64,000 nt of DNA from Paracoccus pantotrophus (GTDB taxonomy: Bacteria; Pseudomonadota; Alphaproteobacteria; Rhodobacterales; Rhodobacteraceae). The notes beneath the pieces are model-generated. The model was not told where the DNA came from. It did no database searches and worked only from the letters and a program-made list of their open reading frames with translations. Both the position numbers and the translations under genes were made by a program. The stretch spans positions 1,439,501 through 1,503,500 of the forward strand of contig NZ_CP044423.1 in assembly GCF_008824185.1 (NCBI RefSeq), written 5' to 3'. Positions 33,325-41,623 of the stretch are shown here, in pieces. Every line of letters begins with the position of its first letter. The stretch's first letter is position 1.

Positions 33325-34347
33325 ATGAAAGCTATCGTTCTGCATAAGCGGGGTCTCGACGGGGTCAGCCTGGACGACCTGCCGGCCCCGGATTGTCCGC
33401 AAGGCTGGGCGCGGGTGCGCATGGTCGCGGCCTCGGTCAATCGGGTCGATCTCTACATGCGCGACAATGGTGCCGGCATCACCCACGACCTTCCGCTGAT
33501 CATGGGCGTGGATGGCGTGGGCGAGGTGATCGAGGCGCCGGGCGATTCCGGGCTGGCGTCGGGGGACCGGGTCATCCTCTATCCCTACGAGTTCTGCGGC
33601 GCCTGTCGGCCCTGCCTTGCCGGGGACCAGCCGCTTTGCCATTCCGCCCGCATCCTGGGCGAGCATCGCCACGGCACCTTCGCCGAACAGGTGGTCCTGC
33701 CGGCACGGTCGCTGGTCAGGCTGTCGCCTCATGCCGACATGGACCAGGCGGCGGTGCTGGGCGTGGCCTATCTTACCGCCTGGCGCATGGTCTTCGGCCA
33801 GATGCCGGCTGCGCCCGGCCGGACCGTTCTGGTGCAAGGCGCGGGCGGCGGCGTCGCATATGCGGCGATGCAACTGGCGCGCATGGCGGGCGCGCAGGTG
33901 ATCGTCACCACCACCGGCGACGATAAGCTGGCGCATTTCCGCAATCTCGGGATCGAGGCCATCGACTACCGCGGCCAGGATGTGCCGAAGGCGGTGTTGC
34001 GCCTGACGGGTGGCGAAGGCGCCGATCTGGTCATCGACAATGTCGGCGAAAGAACCTGGGCCGCCTCGCTGCGCAGCCTGGCGCGCGGCGGCCATCTGGT
34101 GACCTGCGGGGCCACAACGGGGGCGCATCCGTCGGCCGACATCCAGCGGCTTTTCGTGCGGCAGCTGTCGGTCCACGGCTCGACCATGGGCTCGTTGGAG
34201 GAGTTCCGCCGGCTGATCCGCGCCTGGGAGGCAGGAGGTTTCGTTCCGCTGATCGACCGCGCCTTTCCGTTGGCCGAGATGTCGGCGGCCTTCGACCACC
34301 TCGAAGACCCCGCCCGCATGGGCAAGATCCTTGTTCACATCGCGTGA
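33325..34347 (+). CDS. Zinc-type medium-chain dehydrogenase/reductase
   Basis: A 340-residue MDR protein. The four-Cys structural-zinc lobe is visible (FCGACRPCLAGDQPLC), as is the Rossmann region with GAGGGVAYAAMQLA. Family members oxidise alcohols or reduce quinones and enoyl-thioesters with NAD(P)H. The gene starts a plus-strand pair with the badK-like hydratase, and a candidate BadR site precedes it. It may oxidise a ring alcohol or reduce an unsaturated ring ester in the same pathway; the step is unassigned. A GGGAGG motif supports the start. Confidence 0.85.
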   Translation: MKAIVLHKRGLDGVSLDDLPAPDCPQGWARVRMVAASVNRVDLYMRDNGAGITHDLPLIMGVDGVGEVIEAPGDSGLASGDRVILYPYEFCGACRPCLAGDQPLCHSARILGEHRHGTFAEQVVLPARSLVRLSPHADMDQAAVLGVAYLTAWRMVFGQMPAAPGRTVLVQGAGGGVAYAAMQLARMAGAQVIVTTTGDDKLAHFRNLGIEAIDYRGQDVPKAVLRLTGGEGADLVIDNVGERTWAASLRSLARGGHLVTCGATTGAHPSADIQRLFVRQLSVHGSTMGSLEEFRRLIRAWEAGGFVPLIDRAFPLAEMSAAFDHLEDPARMGKILVHIA

Positions 34348-34354
34348 GGCAGTC

Positions 34355-35131
34355 ATGACCTATGAAAACATCCTTGTCTCGGCCCAAGACGCCGTCGGCA
34401 TCATCACGTTGCACCGCCCCGAGGCGCTGAACGCATTGAACCGGCAGCTGACAGCGGAACTGTCGCAGGCCGCAGCCGCATTCGACGCGGATCCCGACAT
34501 TGGCGCAATCGTCGTCACCGGATGCGAGCGCGCCTTTGCCGCCGGCGCGGACATCAAGGAAATCAAGGACAAGACCTTCGCCGAGGTCTACGAGGAACAG
34601 CTGATCACCGCGACCTGGGAGGGCATCAGCCGGGTGCGCAAGCCGGTCATCGCGGCCGTTTCCGGCCATGCGATTGGCGGCGGTTGTGAGATTGCACTGA
34701 TGTGCGACATCATCATCGCGTCCGAGACCGCCCGGTTCGCGCTGCCGGAGACCGGCATCGGCATCATTCCCGGCGCCGGAGGCACGCAGCGGCTGACCCG
34801 GCAGGTCGGCAAAGCCGCCGCCATGGACATGATCCTGACCGGCCGCGCAATCGACGCTGCCGAAGCCCTGACCATGGGCCTTGTCAGCCGCGTCGTCCCC
34901 GCCGGCACGGAGATCAAGGAGGCGCTTGCAATCGCCGCCCGTCTGGCAACCCTATCGCGCCCGGTGCTGCAACTGGCCAAGGAGGCCGTGAACAAGGCTT
35001 ACGAAACCCACCTGCAAGAGGGCCTCTATGTCGAGCGCCGGCTGCTTTACGCGACCTTCGCACTTGATGATCGCCGCGAAGGAATGAACGCCTTTGCCGA
35101 AAAACGAAGACCCACGTTTCATAACCGTTGA
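34355..35131 (+). CDS. badK: Enoyl-CoA hydratase, probable cyclohex-1-enecarboxyl-CoA hydratase
   Basis: A 258-residue crotonase with both catalytic glutamates (GGGCEIALMCD and ALPETGIGIIPGAGGTQRL). Segments such as GCERAFAAGADIKEI, WEGISRVRKPVIAAVSG and the C-terminal ERRLLYATFALDDRREGM resemble BadK, which hydrates cyclohex-1-ene-1-carboxyl-CoA. It follows the dehydrogenase by seven bases. No other single-domain hydratase in the locus fits this step, so the assignment rests on sequence pattern plus context. A general short-chain hydratase is the alternative. Confidence 0.8.
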   Translation: MTYENILVSAQDAVGIITLHRPEALNALNRQLTAELSQAAAAFDADPDIGAIVVTGCERAFAAGADIKEIKDKTFAEVYEEQLITATWEGISRVRKPVIAAVSGHAIGGGCEIALMCDIIIASETARFALPETGIGIIPGAGGTQRLTRQVGKAAAMDMILTGRAIDAAEALTMGLVSRVVPAGTEIKEALAIAARLATLSRPVLQLAKEAVNKAYETHLQEGLYVERRLLYATFALDDRREGMNAFAEKRRPTFHNR

Positions 35132-35400
35132 GCCGCGCCAAAGCTTCGGGCCACCCGCACCGTCCGCATGGCAGCGGGGCCAGGCTTTCGGCTAATCCGC
35201 GGAAGGAGAATCAGGGCCGTTGCCGGTTCTGCCGCCGATTTCTTGTCGGCAAGACTGCCAGAAAACTGTTTCGGCATGCCGTGTCCGAGGTCTGGCTGCC
35301 AATCGGCGTCCGAAAGGGGCTCTGGCGATATGGTGAACAGGCCCATGGCAGCGTAGCTTTCCAGCTCGCATAGCCGACGCGGACCTGCGTTTCGAGGGCG
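35132..35400. other. Intergenic stretch beside IS remnants
   Basis: About 270 bp between the hydratase stop and the first recognisable insertion-sequence fragment. Short frames exist, but none resembles a known family. Base composition is more mixed than in neighbouring genes, as expected for decayed inserted DNA. Confidence 0.4.
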
Positions 35401-35478
35401 TCAGGCTCGGGGTTTGATGCGCCAGCCGCCGTTGCCGGTTTCGATGATGTTGCAATGCTGGATGAGACGATCGCACCG
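35401..35478 (-). pseudogene. IS21 IstB-like C-terminal fragment
   Basis: The last 25 codons of an open frame read RCDRLIQHCNIIETGNGGW, close to the C-terminus of IstB ATPases of IS21 elements. The rest of the gene is absent, and the fragment is fused in frame to an IS66-like piece. It is a relic without function. Confidence 0.6.
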
Positions 35479-35714
35479 TGCGGTGAAACGCGCATCCTCC
35501 AGCCGGGTGCAGGCCATCAACGGACTCGTGCCGTCCCAGTAAAACAGTTTCAGCCTGTCCGACCGGCGGGCCCGGGACACGAACACCCTGCCCGTGAATG
35601 GATCCCTGCGCAGCATCGATGACACCGGCACAGCCAAACACCCTTCCTCCCCTTGCGAAAGTCGATGGGCCTGGTCGCGCCCATGATCCGCAGCCGGCAG
35701 GACGGGAATGTCAT
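35479..35714 (-). pseudogene. IS66 Orf2 (TnpB)-like remnant with frameshift
   Basis: Two frames carry successive parts of an IS66 accessory protein: an N-terminal part with MTFPSCRLRIMGATRPIDFR and a C-terminal part with RRDPFTGRVFVSRARRSDR and KLFYWDG. They are joined only if a frameshift and small deletion near 35620-35650 are allowed. Flanking pieces come from other IS families, so this is a decayed mosaic. Confidence 0.65.
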
Positions 35715-35762
35715 GAACTGGTAGCCCATGCGCGCACAAGGGCGGCGCAACCTCGCGGTGTT

Positions 35763-36093
35763 CAGCAGACGGTCGCGGTTCTTGGCAAAGACCGTCGGAA
35801 CCCATACGGCTTCTTCAATGCCGGGCCCGACGAACCAGCGAAACAGCCGGTCATACTGCATCTGCTCCATCAGCTACCGCTCGGACCGGACCGAGAACGG
35901 GATCTGGAGAAGGCTGGCGCGGATCAAGCACTCCGGCGCGATCGAGGGGCGACCAAAGTCGATGTAGAGCCGGTCGAATTCAGCGCCAAGGCTGGCCGGC
36001 GCTTGGTTGACCACCTGCCGGATCTTGCGCAGCGGATGACGCGGCGGGATCCGGTCCTCAAGGTCGATGTAGCCGAACAGCGCCAGGCATCAT
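35763..36093 (-). pseudogene. IS5-family transposase N-terminal remnant with internal stop
   Basis: The translation resembles the N-terminal domain of IS5-group transposases: GYIDLEDRIPPRHPLRKIR, then SVRSER, then MEQMQYDRLFRWFVG and VPTVFAKNRDRLL. A TAG at 35874-35876 stands where relatives have the Gln of RSERQLMEQ. The catalytic C-terminal half is missing, and the frame runs into IS66-like sequence. It is inactive. Confidence 0.7.
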
Positions 36094-36168
36094 CACCCCC
36101 GCATCGCTGTGCTAACGGTGAATCCTGCTCCAGAACCCGCGCCGAGCCATGACTAAAGCAGCGGCCCG

Positions 36169-36951
36169 TCAAAGCGCCGTCCACCCCCCATCGACGGAGA
36201 TCGTCGTCCCGGTGATCTGATCCGCCGCCGGCGAGCACAGGAAGACCGCGGTGCCGCCCATCTGCTCGACCGTGGCGAATTGCCCCGAAGGCTGGCGATG
36301 CAGCATGACCTTGGCGATCACGTCCTCGCGGCTCAGGTTGTGGGTCTTCATCTGGTCGGGGATCTGCTTTTCCACGATGGGCGTCAGCACATAGCCGGGG
36401 CAGATGGCGTTGCAGGTGATCGGCTCCTTCGCGGTCTCCAGCGCCGTCACCTTGGTCAGGCCGACGATGCCGTGCTTGGCGGCGACATAGGCCGATTTGT
36501 ATTCGCTGGCCGTCAGCCCGTGCGCCGAGGCGATGTTGACCACCCGACCCCAGCCGGCCTGGCGCATCAGCGGCAGCGCCGCTGCCGTGGTGTGGAAGGC
36601 GGAACTCAGGTTGATGGCGATGATCGCGTCCCATTTCTCGGCCGGGAAATCCGGGATCGGCGCGACATGCTGGATGCCGGCGTTGTTCACCAGGATGTCG
36701 CAGGCGCCGGCCCTTTCGATCAGGGCACGGCACTCGGCGCCCTTGGACATGTCGGCCTGGATGTAACGGACCTTGACGCCATGCTCGGCGGCCAGGCTTT
36801 CGGCCAGGGCGTGATCCTCGGGCGCGTCGGTAAAGCTGTTCAGCACCAGATCCGCCCCGGCCCGCGCCAGCTCATGCGCGATGCCAAGCCCGATCCCGGA
36901 GTTCGAGCCCGTCACCACCGCCGTCTTGCCGCCAAGGAATTTCTGGAACAT
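36169..36951 (-). CDS. bdhA: 3-hydroxybutyrate dehydrogenase
   Basis: A 260-residue SDR with the BdhA pattern: TGSNSGIGLGIA, NNAGIQHVAPI, NIASAHGLTASEYKSAYVAAKHG and the C-terminal ISVDGGWTAL. It interconverts 3-hydroxybutyrate and acetoacetate with NAD in polyhydroxybutyrate and ketone-body use. The start at 36951 follows GGAGG; in-frame codons upstream add no family sequence. It is monocistronic here, between IS relics and a minus-strand terminator that isolates it from upstream transcription. Confidence 0.93.
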   Translation of the reverse strand: MFQKFLGGKTAVVTGSNSGIGLGIAHELARAGADLVLNSFTDAPEDHALAESLAAEHGVKVRYIQADMSKGAECRALIERAGACDILVNNAGIQHVAPIPDFPAEKWDAIIAINLSSAFHTTAAALPLMRQAGWGRVVNIASAHGLTASEYKSAYVAAKHGIVGLTKVTALETAKEPITCNAICPGYVLTPIVEKQIPDQMKTHNLSREDVIAKVMLHRQPSGQFATVEQMGGTAVFLCSPAADQITGTTISVDGGWTAL

Positions 36952-37157
36952 CGCTGCCTCCACGCCTGCGTTGCTGTTGCCGCCGCAGCATGGGGAAAAA
37001 GCCCGCACCGCACAAGGTCGGAGACCGGTGGTCCGGCAAGGCGCGGGGCCGCCCGCAACCAGCCGGCAAAGGGCGCTTTCGATCACATTTTTGCGCGCCT
37101 GATTCATCCGCCAGAAACGCGCCCCGAAAGCCGCGGCGTGATCGCGGAATCCCCAAG

Positions 37158-37184
37158 AAAAAAGCGCCCGCACGAGGCGGGCGC
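37158..37184 (-). terminator. Rho-independent terminator on the minus strand
   Basis: A perfect 8-bp stem (37164-37171 with 37177-37184, GCGCCCGC/GCGGGCGC) has a five-base loop and is followed, in minus-strand sense, by six T (37158-37163). It would stop a transcript coming from the yejA side, not from bdhA, whose start lies further downstream. Confidence 0.8.
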
Positions 37185-37187
37185 AAG

Positions 37188-37349
37188 TCATGAGGCAGGT
37201 TTCATACAGGCAAGAAACCTATCGAGCAGTGCCTTATCTATACGCTTTTCGCCCCATGAGTCCAAGGCGTAAGTTTGCTTCAAGGTGAACGGACGGTTAA
37301 TCTGCGCCGAGGCAGGACCAACGACCCGGAAAACAGGGCCATCGAGCAT
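37188..37349 (-). CDS. Hypothetical small protein or small RNA ending at an intrinsic terminator
   Basis: A 53-codon frame (MLDGPVFRV start) ends three bases before the terminator hairpin. Its ATG overlaps the yejA ATG on the other strand. About half of its third positions are G or C, against a large majority in neighbouring genes, and its Shine-Dalgarno is weak. No family is recognised. A longer 102-codon version would run antisense into yejA. The terminator shows that something is transcribed here on the minus strand; whether it is translated is open, and a small RNA is equally possible. Confidence 0.35.
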   Translation of the reverse strand: MLDGPVFRVVGPASAQINRPFTLKQTYALDSWGEKRIDKALLDRFLACMKPAS

Positions 37350-39204
37350 GCGATTCTTCAAGTTTGCTAACGAATCCGCGATCTGGCGGCGAATCGCCCT
37401 GTGCCTGTGTGTTGCATCCATGCCGCTGGCAAGCCTTGCCGAGCCCCGGCATGCCATTGCAATGTATGGAGAACCTGCGCTGCCGGCGGGCTTCACCCAC
37501 CTGCCCTATGCCAACCCGCAAGCGCCCAAGGGCGGCACGATTCGCCTGGCCGAGACGGGCACCTTCGATTCGCTCAACCCCTGGATCCTGATGGGCAACC
37601 CGGTCTGGCCGATCTTCACCCAGCCGGGTCTGGTGGCCGAGTCGCTGATGATGCGCTCGATCGACGAGCCCTTCACGCTCTACGGCCTGCTGGCCGAAAG
37701 CGTCGAGACCGATGCCGACCGGACATGGGTCGAATTCACCCTGCGCCCCGAGGCGCGCTTCTCGGACGGCACGCCCGTGACCATCGAGGACGTGATGTGG
37801 TCCTATGAGGTGCTGGGGACCAAGGGGCATCCGCGCTATACCGCCGTCTGGTCCAAGGTCGAGACCATGGAACAGACCGGCCCGCGCTCGGTCCGCTTCA
37901 CCTTCAACGCCGCCGACCGCGAGCTTTCCATGCTGATGGGCATGCGGCCGATCCTGAAGAAGGCGCAATGGCAGGGGCGCGATTTCGGCCGGTCCAGCCT
38001 GATGGTGCCCATCGGCTCGGGCCCCTATGTCATCGACAAGGTCGATCCGGGCCGCGCCATCACCTTCCGCCGCAACCCGGACTATTGGGGCCGCGACCTG
38101 GCGGTCAGCCGCGGGCTGCATAATTTCGACGTGATCCGCTATGACTATTTCGGCGATGCCTCGGCCATGTTCGAGGCGTTCAAGGCCGGCGAGATCGACG
38201 TCTGGCGCGAACTGGTCGCCGCACGCTGGGAACGCAATTTCGACTTTCCCGCCATGCGCGAAGGCCGGATGGTGAAATCCGAGATCGCGCATGGCCGCCC
38301 CTCGGGGATCATGGGGCTGGTGATGAACACCCGCAACCCGCTGTTCGCCGACTGGCGGGTGCGGCAGGCGATGATCGAGGCCTTCAACTATCGCTTCATC
38401 AACATGACGCTGACCGGCGGCAAGGATCCGCGGATCACCAGCTATTTCGCCAATTCCGACCTGGCGATGCAGCCCGGCCCCGCCACCGGGCGCGAGGCCG
38501 AACTGCTGGCGCCCTTTGCCGACCAGCTGCCGCCCGGCACCATCGAGGGCTATGCCCTGCCCGAGGGCGGCGAGCGCGCCATCGACCGCAAGGGCATCCG
38601 CGCCGCGCTGGACCTGCTGGGCGAGGCCGGCTGGACCGTGCAGGAGGGCGAGCTGCGCGATGCGGAAGGCCGCCCCTTCAGCTTCGAGATCCTGCTGAAC
38701 CAGTCCGGCAGCGCCATGCGCACCAGCGCCGAGATGCGGCAGATCGTCGACATCTTCGTGCAATCGCTGCGCAACCTGGGCATCCGGCCCACGGTGACGC
38801 AGCTCGATGCCGCGCAATATGTCGAGCGGACGAACAATTACCAGTTCGACATGACCTGGTATGAACGCGGGCTGTCGCTGTCGCCCGGCAACGAGCAGCG
38901 GCTCTACTGGGGCCGCGAGGGCGTGGCCAAGCCGGGCAGCCGCAACTGGATGGGCATGGACAGCCCCGCCGCCGAGACGATGATCGCCGAGATGGGTCAT
39001 GCCCGCACGCATGAGGATTTCGTCGCAGCGGTCAGGGCCCTTGACCGAATCTTAACCGCCGGACGCTATGTCATCCCGGTCAGCTATTCACGGATTTCCC
39101 GCTTGGCCCATCGTGCCGACCTGGATTATCCTGAAAACACGCCGCTTTACGGTGACTGGCCCGGCTTCATGCCAGAAACCTGGTGGCAGGAGGAAAGAAA
39201 ATGA
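37348..39204 (+). CDS. Peptide ABC transporter substrate-binding protein, YejA-like (SBP family 5)
   Basis: A 618-residue periplasmic binding protein with a Sec signal (about residues 1-31, ending PLASLA). It has the YejA-type N-terminus (HAIAMYGEPALPAGFTHL, PQAPKGGTIRLAETGTFDSLNPW) and the family 5 fold. Relatives bind oligopeptides or microcin C-like compounds for a Yej-type importer. No permease or ATPase gene lies nearby, so the partners must be elsewhere. Its stop overlaps the next small gene's start. The ATG has no strong Shine-Dalgarno; an upstream in-frame GTG at 37285 is less likely. Confidence 0.88.
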   Translation: MRFFKFANESAIWRRIALCLCVASMPLASLAEPRHAIAMYGEPALPAGFTHLPYANPQAPKGGTIRLAETGTFDSLNPWILMGNPVWPIFTQPGLVAESLMMRSIDEPFTLYGLLAESVETDADRTWVEFTLRPEARFSDGTPVTIEDVMWSYEVLGTKGHPRYTAVWSKVETMEQTGPRSVRFTFNAADRELSMLMGMRPILKKAQWQGRDFGRSSLMVPIGSGPYVIDKVDPGRAITFRRNPDYWGRDLAVSRGLHNFDVIRYDYFGDASAMFEAFKAGEIDVWRELVAARWERNFDFPAMREGRMVKSEIAHGRPSGIMGLVMNTRNPLFADWRVRQAMIEAFNYRFINMTLTGGKDPRITSYFANSDLAMQPGPATGREAELLAPFADQLPPGTIEGYALPEGGERAIDRKGIRAALDLLGEAGWTVQEGELRDAEGRPFSFEILLNQSGSAMRTSAEMRQIVDIFVQSLRNLGIRPTVTQLDAAQYVERTNNYQFDMTWYERGLSLSPGNEQRLYWGREGVAKPGSRNWMGMDSPAAETMIAEMGHARTHEDFVAAVRALDRILTAGRYVIPVSYSRISRLAHRADLDYPENTPLYGDWPGFMPETWWQEERK

Positions 39205-39335
39205 AATTCAGTCGGATCGCAGCCATCCTGGCCGTCCTTGCGCTCGCCGCGTGCAATACCGTGGCCGGCGTGGGCGAGGACATCACCGGCGCCTCGCGCC
39301 TGGTGCAGGGCGGCCTGGGCGGAGGAGGCTACTGA
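39201..39335 (+). CDS. Entericidin EcnA/B-family small lipoprotein
   Basis: A 44-residue protein with a short signal and lipobox (LALAAC, Cys18) followed by NTVAGVGEDI and a Gly-rich end, matching entericidin-type lipoproteins. These are small envelope lipoproteins linked to stress and cell lysis in enteric bacteria; their role in alphaproteobacteria is unclear. AGGAGGAAAG precedes the ATG, which overlaps the yejA stop. The stop overlaps the following gene (TGATG), so all three genes are coupled. Confidence 0.85.
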   Translation: MKFSRIAAILAVLALAACNTVAGVGEDITGASRLVQGGLGGGGY

Positions 39336-39673
39336 TGAAATGGGTTCACGTCCGCGACAACTGGCCCGCCTTCTTCGAGGCCATCGTCGAGAAATGGCCT
39401 GCGGCCGATGAAAGCGACCTCGAGGAGATCGACGGCGACCAGCGCGCCTTCATCGCCTATATCGCCGAGGTGACCGGCCAGGAGGTCGACGAGACCAAGG
39501 ACGAGATCCGCGAATGGCTGGCGGGCGAGATTCCCGCGGACATCGTCATGGACCCGATCCACGACAATCACTCGATCAAGCTGTCCTCGAAATATGTCGG
39601 CGAGGGCGAGGACGAATATGACGACGACGCCCGTTTCGGCGATGACGACGAAGTGCCCGACGACGGCGACTGA
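39335..39673 (+). CDS. CsbD-like small acidic protein
   Basis: A 112-residue protein. The first 65 residues (KWVHVRDNWPAFFEAIVEKW, then DLEEIDGDQ and GQEVDETKDEIREW) follow the helical CsbD pattern of general-stress proteins. The C-terminal third is extremely acidic (EGEDEYDDD, DDDEVPDDGD). It is translationally coupled to the entericidin-like gene. A stress or DNA/ion-interacting role is possible, but no biochemical function is known for this family. Frame and start are well supported by the TGATG junction and a GGAGGAGG motif. Confidence 0.8.
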   Translation: MKWVHVRDNWPAFFEAIVEKWPAADESDLEEIDGDQRAFIAYIAEVTGQEVDETKDEIREWLAGEIPADIVMDPIHDNHSIKLSSKYVGEGEDEYDDDARFGDDDEVPDDGD

Positions 39674-39784
39674 CGCGAAGGAAACGGGGCGATCCTGCGC
39701 CCGGCGCCGCGCCGCCGTGCAGGACCGGGGCGGGCCGGCGATTCCGGGCCGGAGCCCGGGTCGCTCGGCCCTGGCGGCGGACGG

Positions 39785-41560
39785 CTAGACCAGCAGATCG
39801 ACCAGTTCGAACCGGGTCACGTCGACGATGCCCAGATCCGAGATGCGCAGTTCGGGGATCACCACCAGCGCCAGCAGCGAATGCTGCATATAGGCGTTGT
39901 TGAGCCGGCAGCCGCAATCCTGCATCGCCCTGACGATCCCCTGCGCGGCCTCGGCCACCTCCTCGGCCGGGCGGTCGGACATCAGCCCGGCGATGGGCAG
40001 CGCCACGGTCGCCAGTTCTGCACCGTCGCGGAACACGGTGACGCCGCCGCCGATCCGGCCCAGATGGTTCGCCGCCGCCGCCATGCTGTCGCGATCCGTG
40101 CCGACGACGATCATGTGATGGCTGTCATGCGCCACGGTCGAGGCCACCGCCATCCGGCCCCGATAGCCGAAGCCCGAGACGAAGCCGTTCACCACGCCGC
40201 CCGTCGCCCGGTGGCGTTCGACCAGCGCGATATGGCAGGTCTCGCCCTCGGCCTCGATCACGCCGTCGCGGATCGGCAGATCGGCGGTCAGCGCGCGGGT
40301 CGGGGCCTGGTTCTCGACCACGCCGATCACCCGCACCCGCGCGCTGTCGCCCATGGCGCGCAGGGCGAAATCCGCCCCGGCAAGGCTGCGCCCCAGATGC
40401 ACCGAATTGCGCGCCTCATCGGGCCAGGCGATGCGCGGGCAATCGACCAGCAGCTTGCCGCCTTCGGCGACCAGCCGCCCCTGCGCGATCACCGCCTCGA
40501 TGGGCAGGCTGCGCAGGTCCGAGGCCAGGATCACGTCCGCCCGCCGCCCCGGCGTGATGCTGCCCAGCTCGCGCTCCAGCCCGAAATGCTGCGCCGCGTT
40601 GATCGTCGCCATCTGGATCGCCACCAGCGGGTCGCAGCCGCAGTCGATGGCATGGCGCACCACCCGATTCATGTGCCCGTCATGGACCAGCGTGCCGGAA
40701 TGGCTGTCATCGGTACACAGGATGAAGAAGCGCGGGTCGAGCCCCTTTTCGGTGATCGCGGTGATCTGGCTTTCCACGTCATACCAGGCCGAGCCCAGCC
40801 GCATCATGCAGCCCATGCCCTGGCGCACGCGGGCGATGCCCTGCGCCTCGGTCGTGGTCTCGTGGTCGTCATTGGCGCCGCCGGCGACATAGGCGTGGAA
40901 GGGCCGGCCCAGGTCGGGGCTGGCGTAATGCCCACCCACCGTCTTGCCGGCGGCGCGGGTGGCGGCGATCTCGGCCAGCATCTGCCGGTCGCCGGCGGCA
41001 ACGCCGGGAAAGTTCATCATCTCGCCCAGGCCGACGATGCCCTCCCAGCCCATGGCCTGCGCCACCTCGCCCTCGGTGATCGGCTGGCCGGTGGTTTCCA
41101 GACCGGGCGCCGAGGGCGCGCAGCTGGGCATCTGCGTGAACATGCTGATCGGCTGGAGCAGCGATTCGTCGCGCATCAGCCGCACGCCTTCGAGGCCCAG
41201 CACATTGGCGATCTCGTGCGGGTCGTGGAAGATGGTCGTGGTGCCATGCGGGATCACTGCGGCGGCAAAGCCCGCGGGCGTCAGCATCCCCGATTCGACA
41301 TGCATATGCGCGTCGATCAGGCCGGGAACCATGTAGCGGCCCTCGGCCTCGATCACCTGCGTGTCGGGCCCCACGGACGGCCCGGCATCCGGCCCGACAT
41401 AGGCCACCCGGCCGTCCGCCACGGCCACGTCGATGCCGGGGATCACCTCGCGGCTGTGGACATTGACCCATTGCCCGCCCCGGATGACCAGATCGGCGGG
41501 CGCCCGCCCCGCCGCCACCTCGACCAGCCGCGCCTGCGCCTCGATCCACGGTTTCAACAT
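39785..41560 (-). CDS. ade: Adenine deaminase
   Basis: A 591-residue amidohydrolase of the bacterial adenine deaminase family. Seen are the metal-binding DAHMHVESGM motif near residue 85, GTTTIFHDPHEIANV, CTDDSHSGTLVHDGHM and a C-terminal domain with ASTVAHDSHHMIVVGTD. It converts adenine to hypoxanthine and ammonia in purine salvage or nitrogen scavenging. It stands alone, divergent from recO (63 bp gap) and convergent with the CsbD-like gene. Confidence 0.94.
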   Translation of the reverse strand: MLKPWIEAQARLVEVAAGRAPADLVIRGGQWVNVHSREVIPGIDVAVADGRVAYVGPDAGPSVGPDTQVIEAEGRYMVPGLIDAHMHVESGMLTPAGFAAAVIPHGTTTIFHDPHEIANVLGLEGVRLMRDESLLQPISMFTQMPSCAPSAPGLETTGQPITEGEVAQAMGWEGIVGLGEMMNFPGVAAGDRQMLAEIAATRAAGKTVGGHYASPDLGRPFHAYVAGGANDDHETTTEAQGIARVRQGMGCMMRLGSAWYDVESQITAITEKGLDPRFFILCTDDSHSGTLVHDGHMNRVVRHAIDCGCDPLVAIQMATINAAQHFGLERELGSITPGRRADVILASDLRSLPIEAVIAQGRLVAEGGKLLVDCPRIAWPDEARNSVHLGRSLAGADFALRAMGDSARVRVIGVVENQAPTRALTADLPIRDGVIEAEGETCHIALVERHRATGGVVNGFVSGFGYRGRMAVASTVAHDSHHMIVVGTDRDSMAAAANHLGRIGGGVTVFRDGAELATVALPIAGLMSDRPAEEVAEAAQGIVRAMQDCGCRLNNAYMQHSLLALVVIPELRISDLGIVDVTRFELVDLLV

Positions 41561-41623
41561 GCCTGCCTCCTTGTCCGTTGCCCCCAGATTGCGGCAGGGT
41601 GGCGCGAAAGGAAAGGCGGCGCG

